From: Betaproteobacteria bacterium
GTDB lineage: Bacteria; Pseudomonadota; Gammaproteobacteria; Burkholderiales; Casimicrobiaceae
NCBI GenBank assembly: GCA_013298765.1
Contig: JAAFJA010000004.1
Location: forward strand, 294,636 to 358,635
Direction: 5' to 3'
DNA length: 64,000 nucleotides
In this document: positions 45,872-54,366 of the stretch, one piece after another
Layout of the letters: each line of letters starts with the position of its first letter
How positions within the stretch are numbered: position 1 is the stretch's first letter
Made by a program: the position numbers and the translations under genes
The notes under the pieces: generated by a model
What the model was told of the DNA's origin: nothing
Seen by the model: only the letters and a program-made list of their open reading frames with translations
Database searches by the model: none

Positions 45872-45892
45872 TCGCCCAATTTAATTGGGCGA
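45872..45892. terminator. Hairpin after yidC
   Basis: The perfect 9-bp stem TCGCCCAAT/ATTGGGCGA has a 3-nt loop and lies 17 nt past the yidC stop. No T-run follows on either strand, so it may be a weak terminator or an mRNA-stabilising structure. Confidence 0.5.
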
Positions 45893-46012
45893 CACGATCA
45901 AAATTCAGATATTTCGATAGATACCCAGACTTCGTCCTCATCCCGCGCTAATAGCGACTTAATTCGCATTGTTATCGGTGAATCCTGTAATTCGATGAGG
46001 ACGCGCTTTTTT

Positions 46013-46162
46013 GACGCAGATTAACGCTGATTTCACGCGGATTAACGCAGATTTTTTCGGCAGCCATTCGACGTTGATTCATGATTTCGTCCGCCGACAA
46101 GCACGTATCACGTACTCGAGAATCTGCGTAAATCAGCGTAAACATCTGCGGTACTCTGCGTC
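46013..46162. repeat. Inverted CAGATT-type repeat between yidC and mnmE
   Basis: GACGCAGATTAACGCTGATT at the left end (46013) is matched, inverted and imperfectly, by the 42-nt segment ending TCTGCGTC at 46162. The units recall the dispersed CACAGATTTACACAGAT repeats also seen at 61631-61701. The element ends 6 nt before the mnmE ATG, so it occupies the mnmE leader; no obvious Shine-Dalgarno is left. Confidence 0.65.
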
Positions 46163-46168
46163 TAAGAA

Positions 46169-47563
46169 ATGAACTCCGAAACTATCGTCGCTATCGCAAC
46201 ACCGCCGGGTCGTGGCGGTGTCGGTATCGTGCGAGTGTCCGGAAGTGCGCTCGAAGATTTCGCTCGCGCGATTTGCGGCAAATTGCCCACACCCCGCATC
46301 GCCGCGCACACAGGGTTTCGCGATGCGAACGCTGAAATCATCGACGACGGCATCGCCCTCTTCTTCAAAGCGCCCGCCTCTTTCACTGGCGAAGACGTGC
46401 TCGAACTACATGCTCACGGCTCACCGCTCGTCTTACATGCGCTCGTGCGCCGCGCCATTGAGCTCGGCGCCCGCCACGCCGAGCCCGGTGAGTTCACCAA
46501 GCGTGCGTTTCTCAACAGCAAGTTGGATCTCGCACAGGCCGAAGCCGTCGCCGACGTGATTGATGCGGCCACAGAGAGTGCGGCACGCGCCGCAGTGCGA
46601 TCACTCACAGGCGAATTTTCGAAGCACATTCAAACGCTGCAGGATCGACTGATTCGGCTTCGGATGTTTGTCGAAGCAACGCTCGATTTTCCCGAAGAAG
46701 ATGTTGAGTTCATCGAGCAAGAGCGCGCGCGCGACCAGCTCGCCGAAACACGTGCCGCCCTAGAAAAAGTCATCGCCCAAGCCGCGCAAGGCCAGCTACT
46801 TCATGACGGTGTTCGCGTGGTGCTTGCTGGCGCGCCCAACGTGGGTAAATCGAGTTTGCTCAACGCGCTCGCGGGAGAAGATGTCGCAATCGTCACGCCC
46901 ATTGCGGGCACGACGCGCGACACGGTGCGAGCGCGCGTGAGCGTGAACGGCCTACCCGTGGAATTTATCGATACCGCCGGACTACGTGATACCGACGATC
47001 CGGTTGAAAAAATTGGCATCGAACGTACGCGGGCTGCGATTGCTGATGCCGATCTCGCGCTACTGCTCGTGGATACCAATTCAGCGCAGGTAAGCGCCGA
47101 TATTGAAGCGCTCTTGCGCGAATTGCCACCCTCTCTGCGCTGCCTCGTGGTGGGTAACAAGATCGACTTGTCACAGAGACCAGCCGCGATCGAAGGCGTA
47201 TCCATCGCCTCTCACGGAAGCGATTCGTCAGCGCGCATTTCTTCCCGCGTAGCGGGCGAAACGATCCGCCTTTCCGCGAAAACCAACGAAGGGATCGATT
47301 CGCTCCGAGCCGCGATCTCAAAGGCTGTCGGGTATGAGCATCGGGAAGGCGGCAGTTTTAGCGCACGCGAACGTCACGTCACTGCGCTCAAGAAAACGTT
47401 GGCGCACATTGATGATGCAAAACAGCATCTCGATCACCTCGCTCTCGAACTTTTCGCCGAAGAGCTACGGCTTGCTCATGAATCGCTGGGCGAAATCACG
47501 GGTGAATTCACTGCAGATGATTTGCTTGGCGAAATTTTCTCGCGCTTCTGTATCGGCAAGTAG
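46169..47563 (+). CDS. mnmE: tRNA modification GTPase MnmE
   Basis: 464 aa. With MnmG it makes 5-carboxymethylaminomethyl modification at wobble U34. The N-terminal folate-binding domain begins IAVATPPGRGG-like (IAIATPPGRGGVGIVRVSG). The inserted G domain has GAPNVGKSSLLNAL (G1), TTRD (G2), DTAGLRD (G3) and NKID (G4). The C-terminal Cys motif FCIGK is intact. Length is standard. Confidence 0.97.
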   Translation: MNSETIVAIATPPGRGGVGIVRVSGSALEDFARAICGKLPTPRIAAHTGFRDANAEIIDDGIALFFKAPASFTGEDVLELHAHGSPLVLHALVRRAIELGARHAEPGEFTKRAFLNSKLDLAQAEAVADVIDAATESAARAAVRSLTGEFSKHIQTLQDRLIRLRMFVEATLDFPEEDVEFIEQERARDQLAETRAALEKVIAQAAQGQLLHDGVRVVLAGAPNVGKSSLLNALAGEDVAIVTPIAGTTRDTVRARVSVNGLPVEFIDTAGLRDTDDPVEKIGIERTRAAIADADLALLLVDTNSAQVSADIEALLRELPPSLRCLVVGNKIDLSQRPAAIEGVSIASHGSDSSARISSRVAGETIRLSAKTNEGIDSLRAAISKAVGYEHREGGSFSARERHVTALKKTLAHIDDAKQHLDHLALELFAEELRLAHESLGEITGEFTADDLLGEIFSRFCIGK

Positions 47564-47571
47564 CGCGGCGC

Positions 47572-48591
47572 TTAGGGTAGCTTCGCAAACACGCGCTTCT
47601 CCGCCAAAACACGAACCAGCGCGCGGGTATGACGTTCGATATCTTTAGCGTCGATGTGCGAAGTGTCAGGTGTTGCGATGTTGAGCGCTTCGTAGTCGCG
47701 AAAATCAATCATGGTCGCTGGCATGCGTCGCGCGAGACGGTCCCAAAATTCGTGCCGTGGGAAGCGCGCCTCGTCGAGCGAAAGATGAACGCCCGAGACG
47801 GGCTCACGGTAGAAAACGACGCGCCCACCGCGCGAATTAATTTGCTTCACCCACTCAATCACGACGTCGTTATCGTCTAACCACTGCTGCGCAGAAATGG
47901 CGGGCACATGCGCGTAGTAATCCTCGAGCTCCCGCGCGCGGGCATCACGCACTGCAGGGATGTCGCTTTTCGCGTAATCGGTCCCGCCCGAACGATCAGC
48001 GCGAAAAGTGACGTACTCACGATTCGGCGGACCGTGGCCATCAAGCTGCCTCACGGTCAGATTCGACCAGGAAAAGTCAGGACGCGTCGCAATCAGATGC
48101 GGTTGCAGTTGCGTCAAAAGTGTTCTGTGGAGATTCTTTGCCGGCGTCCATTCGTGTCGGTAATACTGCGGCCACTTCGCCTGCATCTCGCGGTGAAGCT
48201 TTTGAAGTCCGCGTGAATCCACGCCTACGAGTGCAATCCCGGTAAAGCGCTCATCAGAAGCGAGATCGCGCAAGGATGCAAGCGGATAGTGCCCGTTAAT
48301 CGCAAGCATCGAAACCTCGACATTCGCCCCGAGCCGCCTGACCTCATCACAAAACACATCAGGGTACACGCCGAACTGAATACGAGATGCTCCCAAGAGG
48401 GCAACCTGCGTTGTCGCAGAGTTGCTCACCACGCGATCGCGTTTTTGCGCCCATAAATCGATGCTGTCCATCACGGTTGGCCAGTACGCTTTCGCACGCC
48501 AATGGCGTTCAAAGACGATCACGCCGGAAACAACCAACAGGAGCGCCAAAATCCAGCAGAGCCCCCAGCGAGAAGTTGATTTCGTGCTCAT
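47572..48591 (-). CDS. SGNH-like membrane-anchored protein paired with an MBOAT acyltransferase
   Basis: 339 aa from the ATG at 48591. One N-terminal membrane segment (WILALLLVVSGVIVF) leads to a periplasmic domain with LLGASRIQFGV in the place of the GDSL nucleophile block and TPDTSHIDAKD resembling the Asp-x-x-His catalytic end. It starts 2 nt after the MBOAT stop, so the two are translationally linked. Such AlgJ/AlgX or PatB-like partners transfer the acyl group to a periplasmic or extracellular polymer. The substrate is unknown. Confidence 0.75.
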   Translation of the reverse strand: MSTKSTSRWGLCWILALLLVVSGVIVFERHWRAKAYWPTVMDSIDLWAQKRDRVVSNSATTQVALLGASRIQFGVYPDVFCDEVRRLGANVEVSMLAINGHYPLASLRDLASDERFTGIALVGVDSRGLQKLHREMQAKWPQYYRHEWTPAKNLHRTLLTQLQPHLIATRPDFSWSNLTVRQLDGHGPPNREYVTFRADRSGGTDYAKSDIPAVRDARARELEDYYAHVPAISAQQWLDDNDVVIEWVKQINSRGGRVVFYREPVSGVHLSLDEARFPRHEFWDRLARRMPATMIDFRDYEALNIATPDTSHIDAKDIERHTRALVRVLAEKRVFAKLP

Positions 48592-48593
48592 GC

Positions 48594-50021
48594 TTAGAAC
48601 TGGAAGTAGATGAAAGCCGCCGTTTTCCCAGGCGACAACACGATGAGAAGCAGCATGATGGCGAGCAAGATCGCGCGCACCAACCAATGAATATCGGGCA
48701 ACCAGTCCCAGCCCTTCTTCGGCTTTAGGTAGGCCTGACACAAAAGGCCGACGACGAGACCGACCGCGAAAATTTTCGCCTCACCATTCCAAGCAAACGC
48801 GACCGAGTCAGCAGCGCGCGCGCCGAGCATCGCGCCGATGCGCTGGAACGCTTGGCCGAGATCTATGGCACGAAAAAACACGACTGCGACGGAAAACAAA
48901 GCGAAGGTCAGCAGCGCCAATGCGCAACGAGCAGGCTTGGTATCCCAGATTCGCCACGAACCCAATGCAGACTCTTTGATGATTCGTTCACCAACGAGCA
49001 TTGCGCCATGAAGCGCGCCCCACGCCACAAAGTGCCACGCCGCGCCGTGCCAAAAGCCGCAAGCCGTAAACGTAATCATCACGTTCAAGTAGCCGCGCAG
49101 ACGCCCCTTTCGGTAGTGCCCCAATGGATTGAAAACGTAGTCGCGCAACCAGTTAGACAACGAGATATGCCAGCGAGTCCAAAGCTCTGCAATGCCGACG
49201 CTCGCGAAGGGCGATTCAAAGTTTGCGGGCAAGCTGAAACCGAGCATGCGAGCAACGCCGAGCGCCGTGAGCGAGTAGCCCGCGAAATCGCAGAATACTT
49301 GCATTGAAAATGCGAAAGCACCAGCCCACGCGCCAACAAACCCCGCTTTGTAATCAGCGGCGAACACCACGTTGGCTACGGGCGCGAAGATGTGATCCGC
49401 CCCGACGATCTTTAAAAACAAACCCGCGACAGCCAGGTAGGCGCCCAACGCGACGGCTTCGCGCGTGACGACGCGCGGCGAAGCAATTTGCTCGCTGAAA
49501 TCCCTAAAGCGCATGATCGGTCCGGCAACGAGGTGCGGGAAAAACGTCATGAACAGCGAGTAATCGCGCAGATTCCGAGTCGGCTCAATTCGCCGTTTGT
49601 ACACATCAACGATGTATGAAATGGATTCGAAAATGTAGAACGAGATTCCGAGCGGGAGAATGATTCCCAAATCGATGGGCGTGAATACAATCCCGACTGC
49701 TGCGAGCCACTCGATCGCTGTGTTGGCAAAGAACTGTGCGTATTTGAAATAGCCCAGAATCGACAAACTCGCGATCACCGAGACGATCATCCAGCGCTTG
49801 CGCGCGCCCTCGCTTGATGCGCGCGCGATGCGCAAACCGGCCCACCAGTCAAATACGGTCGTGAACGCGAGCAACAAAAGAAAAAACGGATTCCACGACC
49901 CGTAGAAAACACAGCTTCCAAAGACGAGCCAACTCTTTCGCGCACCCCAAGGCCGAATGAAGAGGTAAATCGGGAAAAAGATCGCAAAGAAAACTGCGAA
50001 GGTGAGCGAGTCGAAGGTCAT
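48594..50021 (-). CDS. MBOAT family O-acyltransferase (AlgI-like)
   Basis: 475-aa multi-pass inner-membrane protein. The AlgI pattern is strong: FGSCVFYGSWNPFFLLLL, FCDFAGYSLTALGVARMLGF, ELWTRWHISLSNWLRDYV and GFWHGAAWHFVAWGALHG with the conserved His. It is expected to move acyl groups across the membrane to its SGNH partner immediately downstream. The neighbouring NodB-like gene hints at a surface polysaccharide, but no synthase is in the window. Confidence 0.92.
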   Translation of the reverse strand: MTFDSLTFAVFFAIFFPIYLFIRPWGARKSWLVFGSCVFYGSWNPFFLLLLAFTTVFDWWAGLRIARASSEGARKRWMIVSVIASLSILGYFKYAQFFANTAIEWLAAVGIVFTPIDLGIILPLGISFYIFESISYIVDVYKRRIEPTRNLRDYSLFMTFFPHLVAGPIMRFRDFSEQIASPRVVTREAVALGAYLAVAGLFLKIVGADHIFAPVANVVFAADYKAGFVGAWAGAFAFSMQVFCDFAGYSLTALGVARMLGFSLPANFESPFASVGIAELWTRWHISLSNWLRDYVFNPLGHYRKGRLRGYLNVMITFTACGFWHGAAWHFVAWGALHGAMLVGERIIKESALGSWRIWDTKPARCALALLTFALFSVAVVFFRAIDLGQAFQRIGAMLGARAADSVAFAWNGEAKIFAVGLVVGLLCQAYLKPKKGWDWLPDIHWLVRAILLAIMLLLIVLSPGKTAAFIYFQF

Positions 50022-50067
50022 TGCAACGTAATGCTAATCGGCAGAGGCATCCACTAACATTTGGGCG

Positions 50068-50901
50068 ATGCGACAAACGCGAATTCCGGTGCTTACTTGG
50101 CACGGCTACAACCTTTTTGGTAACACGTACGAGACCAACGATCTGATCGCTTTTGGCGAAGATTTGCACACGATAGTGGCTTGCGGATTCTCGGTGGTGC
50201 CACTCGTTGAGGTGGCGCGCTGGGTACGCGGTGAGCGAAGCGATTTCGCAACACCTGTGGTGGCACTTAGCTGCGACGATGGCACTGATTTCGACGCGCT
50301 TGATATTGCGCATCCCGTTCACGGGCCGCAACTTAGTTTTACGTCGCGGCTCGCGCAATTTCGAGCAACCTCAGAAGGCCTGAATGCACAGGCGTCGATG
50401 ACCAGCTTTGTGATCGCGTCGCCCAGCGCGCGATTGCAAATTGCCGATGGCGCAATGTCGGGCCAGCGCGCGCTCAACGATCGCTGGTGGCGTGCGGCGG
50501 ACAAGTCTGCCCTACTAAGCATCGAAAGCCATGGCTGGGATCACAACCATCCGAGCGTTTCACCCGTCGCCCAGCGCGAGCAGACGACGGGCGATTTTTT
50601 CGCGATCAATACCTTTGCCGAATGCGACACACATCTGCGGGCGGCAGCGAACTTTATTGAATCGAAAGCGGGGCGACGTCCGCAACTTTTCGCGTATCCA
50701 TGGACGCAGGCCTCTGATTACATGCGCTCACACTACATGCCACGCTACGCCGAAGCCGAAGGCACGATGGCCGCGTTCGGCGGTGCGAGCGACTACATCA
50801 ATCGCGATAGTGATCGCTGGTATCTGCCGCGCTTTGTGTTTGGTCCTGATTGGAAAAGCAGCGCTGGTTTGAAGAAAATTCTCTTGGGCTCGCTTTCGTA
50901 G
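50068..50901 (+). CDS. Polysaccharide-deacetylase-like (NodB-fold) protein
   Basis: 277 aa without a signal peptide. IPVLTWHGYNLFGN, ALSCDDGTDFDALD and SHGWDHNHPSV correspond to the strand, metal Asp pair and His motif of CE4 deacetylases, though spacing and sequence are divergent. It is divergent from the MBOAT gene. A role in modifying the same glycan is plausible. The missing export signal is odd for a secreted deacetylase. Confidence 0.7.
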   Translation: MRQTRIPVLTWHGYNLFGNTYETNDLIAFGEDLHTIVACGFSVVPLVEVARWVRGERSDFATPVVALSCDDGTDFDALDIAHPVHGPQLSFTSRLAQFRATSEGLNAQASMTSFVIASPSARLQIADGAMSGQRALNDRWWRAADKSALLSIESHGWDHNHPSVSPVAQREQTTGDFFAINTFAECDTHLRAAANFIESKAGRRPQLFAYPWTQASDYMRSHYMPRYAEAEGTMAAFGGASDYINRDSDRWYLPRFVFGPDWKSSAGLKKILLGSLS

Positions 50902-50961
50902 TCAAGGCACTCGTGGTTTGAGACGAAAGGAGACCGAGACAGCGCCGGCAAAGCACGGACA

Positions 50962-51543
50962 CTAGAACGGCCCGATTTTGATTGCCTCAGCAATGCGCGC
51001 CGCTTTCGCGTCATCGCTCAACTGCTTTTGCCAGATCGCGAATAGATACGGCTCTGCGGCGGGCACAAACCCCACGCGCCGGTCGACGACCTCCGCCTGC
51101 TTGTCACCGATGTAGCCCCAGATCGCGGGAGCATCGCTGAGCGCTTGGTGCGCGGCCCGCATCATGATTTCCGCAATGCCACCTCGCGCTCGAATCCACG
51201 CACGCTGCTCGCTCCCGAGTGAACGATAGACACGATCATCAATACACAAACCGCCGCACAAGTAATCGCCTTGCCACGGTGTGTAGTGAACGTAGCCCGC
51301 GCAACGCTCGCCCACCATCGCAACGAAGTGCTTCGGAAAATCGGGGATTTCCTGACCGAACTTTCGACGAAAAAGTTCAGCGGCAATGTCGCCCGATTGG
51401 ATTTCACGAACCACCAGCGCTGGGGCGGATTCGCTGCGAGGCGCCAGCTCACTTTGACCCGTCTGCGGTGCGCCCACGGACGCTTTCTCGGTGTTGCTAT
51501 CCCGACTAAGCATCCGGCGAATAGCTTGAATGAGCGAATCCAA
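50962..51543 (-). CDS. GNAT-like acetyltransferase, putative
   Basis: 193 aa. About 40 polar residues lead to a region with GNAT-like strands: HFVAMVGERCAGYVHYTPW, then GGLCIDD. A helix and IWGYIGDKQAEVVDRRVGFV follow, where the terminal GF fits the usual closing motif. The CoA-binding loop is not well preserved, so the assignment is tentative. Substrate unknown. Confidence 0.55.
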   Translation of the reverse strand: MDSLIQAIRRMLSRDSNTEKASVGAPQTGQSELAPRSESAPALVVREIQSGDIAAELFRRKFGQEIPDFPKHFVAMVGERCAGYVHYTPWQGDYLCGGLCIDDRVYRSLGSEQRAWIRARGGIAEIMMRAAHQALSDAPAIWGYIGDKQAEVVDRRVGFVPAAEPYLFAIWQKQLSDDAKAARIAEAIKIGPF

Positions 51544-51621
51544 CGCTAAAAGGGGCGAGCGCGCGTAAAGCTGGAGTATCGATTTTTGTCAATATGCATC
51601 GCTTGCCCTGATTTAATCTGA

Positions 51622-52059
51622 CTATTCAACACGCTGCCATTTCTGAGTGCGGCCGAACATTGGGTTGCCAACGTAGCCGCGAACATCGAGCGCTTTGCCG
51701 TCTCCGCTGAGCGTAAGTTTCACACGGTAAATCTTGCCGGTGTTGGCATCGAGAATGTCACCGCCGTCGAATATCGCTTCGTTTTTCTTCACATTGCGCA
51801 TGATCGTCATGCCAACGACGGGCTGATCTTTGCGCGAGTCGGTGCATTGATCGCACTTGGCATCAGGTTTTGCATCGGCCGCTAGCAGTTTCTCGATTTT
51901 TGCGGTGAACACGCCACCGGTTTCGCTAATGCGAACGAGGGCTCGCTCTTTACCGGTTTTGTCATCGATCGTTTTCCATAGCCCCGTTGGGGACTGTGCG
52001 AACGCGCAGGTAGCGGCGAGTGTGAGTGCTGCGGCAAAAAAGCGGCGCGCCAAAGTCAT
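51622..52059 (-). CDS. DUF2147 exported protein
   Basis: 145 aa. The signal peptide ends near CAFAQ. The mature domain matches DUF2147: PTGLWKTIDDKTGKERALVR, CDQCTDSRKDQPVVGM, GGDILDANTGKIYRVKLTL and a closing GRTQKWQRV. Beta-barrel fold expected, function unknown; members sit in the periplasm. The CDQC pair may bind metal or form a disulfide. Confidence 0.85.
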   Translation of the reverse strand: MTLARRFFAAALTLAATCAFAQSPTGLWKTIDDKTGKERALVRISETGGVFTAKIEKLLAADAKPDAKCDQCTDSRKDQPVVGMTIMRNVKKNEAIFDGGDILDANTGKIYRVKLTLSGDGKALDVRGYVGNPMFGRTQKWQRVE

Positions 52060-52129
52060 GGGATGTCTCCTTGGATTGTTTTTGGGTGGCTTGTGAATGT
52101 CTCAAGCGTTTCGAGGAAACGCGAGGCGG

Positions 52130-52636
52130 CTAGTTTCGGCTGACGAAGTCGCCTTTGCCCACGGGTACACCCGCATGACGAAGCAGGTTGTAGGCAGTGG
52201 TTGAGTGGAAGTAAAAATTCGGCATCGCGAAGTTAAACAGGTAGGGCTCGCCGATGAGTTCTACGGGGTTACCGCCGATGGTCAGGGTAATTTTCTTACC
52301 CTCGCTACCGTCAAATTGCTCGGGCTTTAGCGTCGCCAAAAAGTCACGAGTTTTCTGGGCTCGCGCCTGAAGCTCCGCAAAACTCTTCTCGGTGTCTTCG
52401 TACTTAGGAATTTCAACGCCTGCCAGGCGCGCTGAGGCACCCTTCGCAAAATCGCAGGCAATCATGATCTGTCGCGCGAGCGGAAACATGTCAGGGTAAA
52501 TCCGCATTTGCGTGATCACAGCGTCATCGAGTTTCTTATCCACTGCGTAGCTTGCGCCCTTCGCGAGATACCCCTGCATGCTTGCGAGGTGGCGGTCAAA
52601 AGCGCTAACGCTCGCGCGGTACATCATATTGCTCAT
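52130..52636 (-). CDS. DUF1993 protein
   Basis: 168 aa. YRASVSAFDRHLASMQGYL, QMRIYPDMFPLARQIMIACD, and FNFAMPNFYFHSTTAYNLLR followed by HAGVPVGKGDF give the DUF1993 (DinB-like helical bundle) signature. It is cytoplasmic and of unknown function. It is followed on the same strand by the DUF2147 gene 71 nt on, possibly co-transcribed. Confidence 0.85.
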   Translation of the reverse strand: MSNMMYRASVSAFDRHLASMQGYLAKGASYAVDKKLDDAVITQMRIYPDMFPLARQIMIACDFAKGASARLAGVEIPKYEDTEKSFAELQARAQKTRDFLATLKPEQFDGSEGKKITLTIGGNPVELIGEPYLFNFAMPNFYFHSTTAYNLLRHAGVPVGKGDFVSRN

Positions 52637-52801
52637 CGGGGTATTCCTTCGGGTGTTGGCGTGGAGGCACAGTGTAGATTCGCGATTCTACGAATTGCAC
52701 AGTCTTGGAGCGTAGCGCTTGAAACTGATGCAAAATCGGGCAACGCAATCTTGCGTATTAATTAAGCGCTCATCTAGAAAAGGCGCAACACTGGAGGAGA
52801 T

Positions 52802-53887
52802 ATGGAACGTCGCTCGTTTATCGCGGGAAGTGCGGGTCTTGCCGCCGCTGCCGCTTCGATCACTGCCGCCGCACAAACCGCGCCCACGCTCAACTGGCGG
52901 CTCGGTTCAAGCTTTCCGAAAGCACTTGACACCATTTATGGCGGCGCAGACGAGTTCGCACGCATCGTTTCGCAACTCACCGAGGGACGATTCAAAATTA
53001 CCGTCGGCGCACCAGGCGAATTCGCGCCCGCACTCGGCAATTTTGAGGCGGTGCAAAAGGGCACGCTGCAAATGGCCCACACCGCTGGGTATTACTTTTT
53101 GAACGTGAACAAGGCGCTCGCGTTTGATACCACGCTGCCCTTCGGCATGACTCAACGGCAACACAACGCGTGGGTCTATCAGGGCGGTGGGATGGAGCTT
53201 CTGCGCGAGCTCTTCGCGCAGTACAACATGGTGAACTTTCCGATGGGCAATACCGGCGCACAAATGGGCGGCTGGTACAACAAGGAAATCCGTTCGCTCG
53301 AAGACGTGAAGGGTTTAAGGATTCGCATTCCCGGATTCGGCGGCGAAATTTGGAAACGTCTAGGCGCGGAGCCTGTCGGCTTGCCTGGCGGCGAAATCGT
53401 GAAGGCCATCAAGGATAAAAAAATCGACGCAGCGGAGTGGGTTGGCCCGTACGACGACAACAAGCTCGGCTTGCCCGAGGTTGCTCGTTTTTACTTTTAC
53501 CCGGCGTGGTGGGAGCCTTCCGCCGCACTCAGCTTGTACGTCAACAGAGCCGCCTTTGACGGGCTACCACAGGTGTACAAGGAGGCCGTGAAAGTTGCCA
53601 CGGAATCGGTCAATCAGTGGATGATGGCCGCGTACGATTCGCGCAATCCGGCCGCGTTCAAGCAAATGGTGGGCAGCGGAACGCGATTGCAACTCTTCCC
53701 CAATAGCCTGATGATCGCCGCTTATCGCAACGCGTTGCAAATCTACGATGCCGAGTCGAAGGCGAATCCTGCGTTTGCCAAGATTTATGCGCCGTGGCGG
53801 AAATACCGCGCCGAAATTAATGAGTGGCATAAGACGGCGGAGGTGGCGATGTCGAACTTCATGGGCAACTGGAAGGCCGAAGGCTAG
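52802..53887 (+). CDS. TRAP transporter substrate-binding protein (DctP family)
   Basis: 361 aa. A Tat-type signal ERRSFIAGSAG is cut near AAAQ. The ribosome site is GGAGGAG. Binding-protein features: SSFPKALDTIYGGADEFA, FKITVGAPGEFAPALG, GLRIRIPGFGGEIWKRLGAE (Arg that grips the carboxylate) and AAEWVGPYDDNKLG. It resembles the TakP-type group that binds 2-oxo acids as dimers. No DctQ/DctM membrane genes are adjacent, so the permease must be encoded elsewhere. Confidence 0.88.
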   Translation: MERRSFIAGSAGLAAAAASITAAAQTAPTLNWRLGSSFPKALDTIYGGADEFARIVSQLTEGRFKITVGAPGEFAPALGNFEAVQKGTLQMAHTAGYYFLNVNKALAFDTTLPFGMTQRQHNAWVYQGGGMELLRELFAQYNMVNFPMGNTGAQMGGWYNKEIRSLEDVKGLRIRIPGFGGEIWKRLGAEPVGLPGGEIVKAIKDKKIDAAEWVGPYDDNKLGLPEVARFYFYPAWWEPSAALSLYVNRAAFDGLPQVYKEAVKVATESVNQWMMAAYDSRNPAAFKQMVGSGTRLQLFPNSLMIAAYRNALQIYDAESKANPAFAKIYAPWRKYRAEINEWHKTAEVAMSNFMGNWKAEG

Positions 53888-54140
53888 TTGCCGCTGCTGC
53901 GATCGCGCATCGCTTTGTTGGCGGCTCGCTCGTGTACAAAAGCACACGTCGCGAACCGCCGCCGCGCGCTGCATCGATCTCGCGAGCGGCAACGGGCGTA
54001 CCCCTCGCGGCGCTCCACCTTGCACTCCATCCCTCTCGCCAGCCGACTCCGGCTTGCCTACGTTTGGGCTTCTAGGCAAATTGCGTCGAAACGTCCTTGT
54101 GGTTCAAAGTCATACGTTGCTCAGTTAAAATTTAGGTTGT
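53888..54140. other. Intergenic region before the glycine riboswitch
   Basis: About 250 bp, G+C-rich, without a gene. Its right end should include the gcv promoter: GTTAAAATTTAGG near 54124-54136 lies 10-15 nt before the riboswitch and may carry the -10 element. Confidence 0.45.
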
Positions 54141-54366
54141 CAGGAGAAGCGCGGTTTGCCGCGCTACCGTAGGCGTAATCCCCGGAAGATCGCTCAGGTT
54201 CCCATACTGACCATGTAACACTCATCTGGAGAGCGAGGCAGCAACGATCCGTTGCGAGAGCCTCCGCCGAAGGGGCAAGCCGCACATTCGCGGTGAATCT
54301 CTCAGGTACAAAGGACAGATCCGGGACGTTTGAATCCTTAAAGCCACCCATGGCTGGAGCGTCCCG
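54141..54366 (+). promoter_or_regulatory. Tandem glycine riboswitch of gcvT
   Basis: Aptamer 2 (about 54226-54320) is near consensus: GGAGAGCGAGGC, CCGCCGAAGGGGCAAGCC, then AATCTCTCAGGTACAAAGGA. Aptamer 1 (54141-54218) is a diverged copy: GGAGAAGC, CCGTAGGCGTAA, GATCGCTCAGGTT. The linker between them is short, as in known tandem switches. The end CGGGACG (54322-54328) can pair with CGTCCCG (54360-54366), which abuts the gcvT ATG and loops out the GGAG ribosome site, so glycine probably controls translation initiation. Confidence 0.92.

Noticed and set aside
53888-54060. Extension of the TRAP binding-protein gene or an extra small gene
   Set aside because: The frame stops at 53887 and the following frames show no family resemblance.
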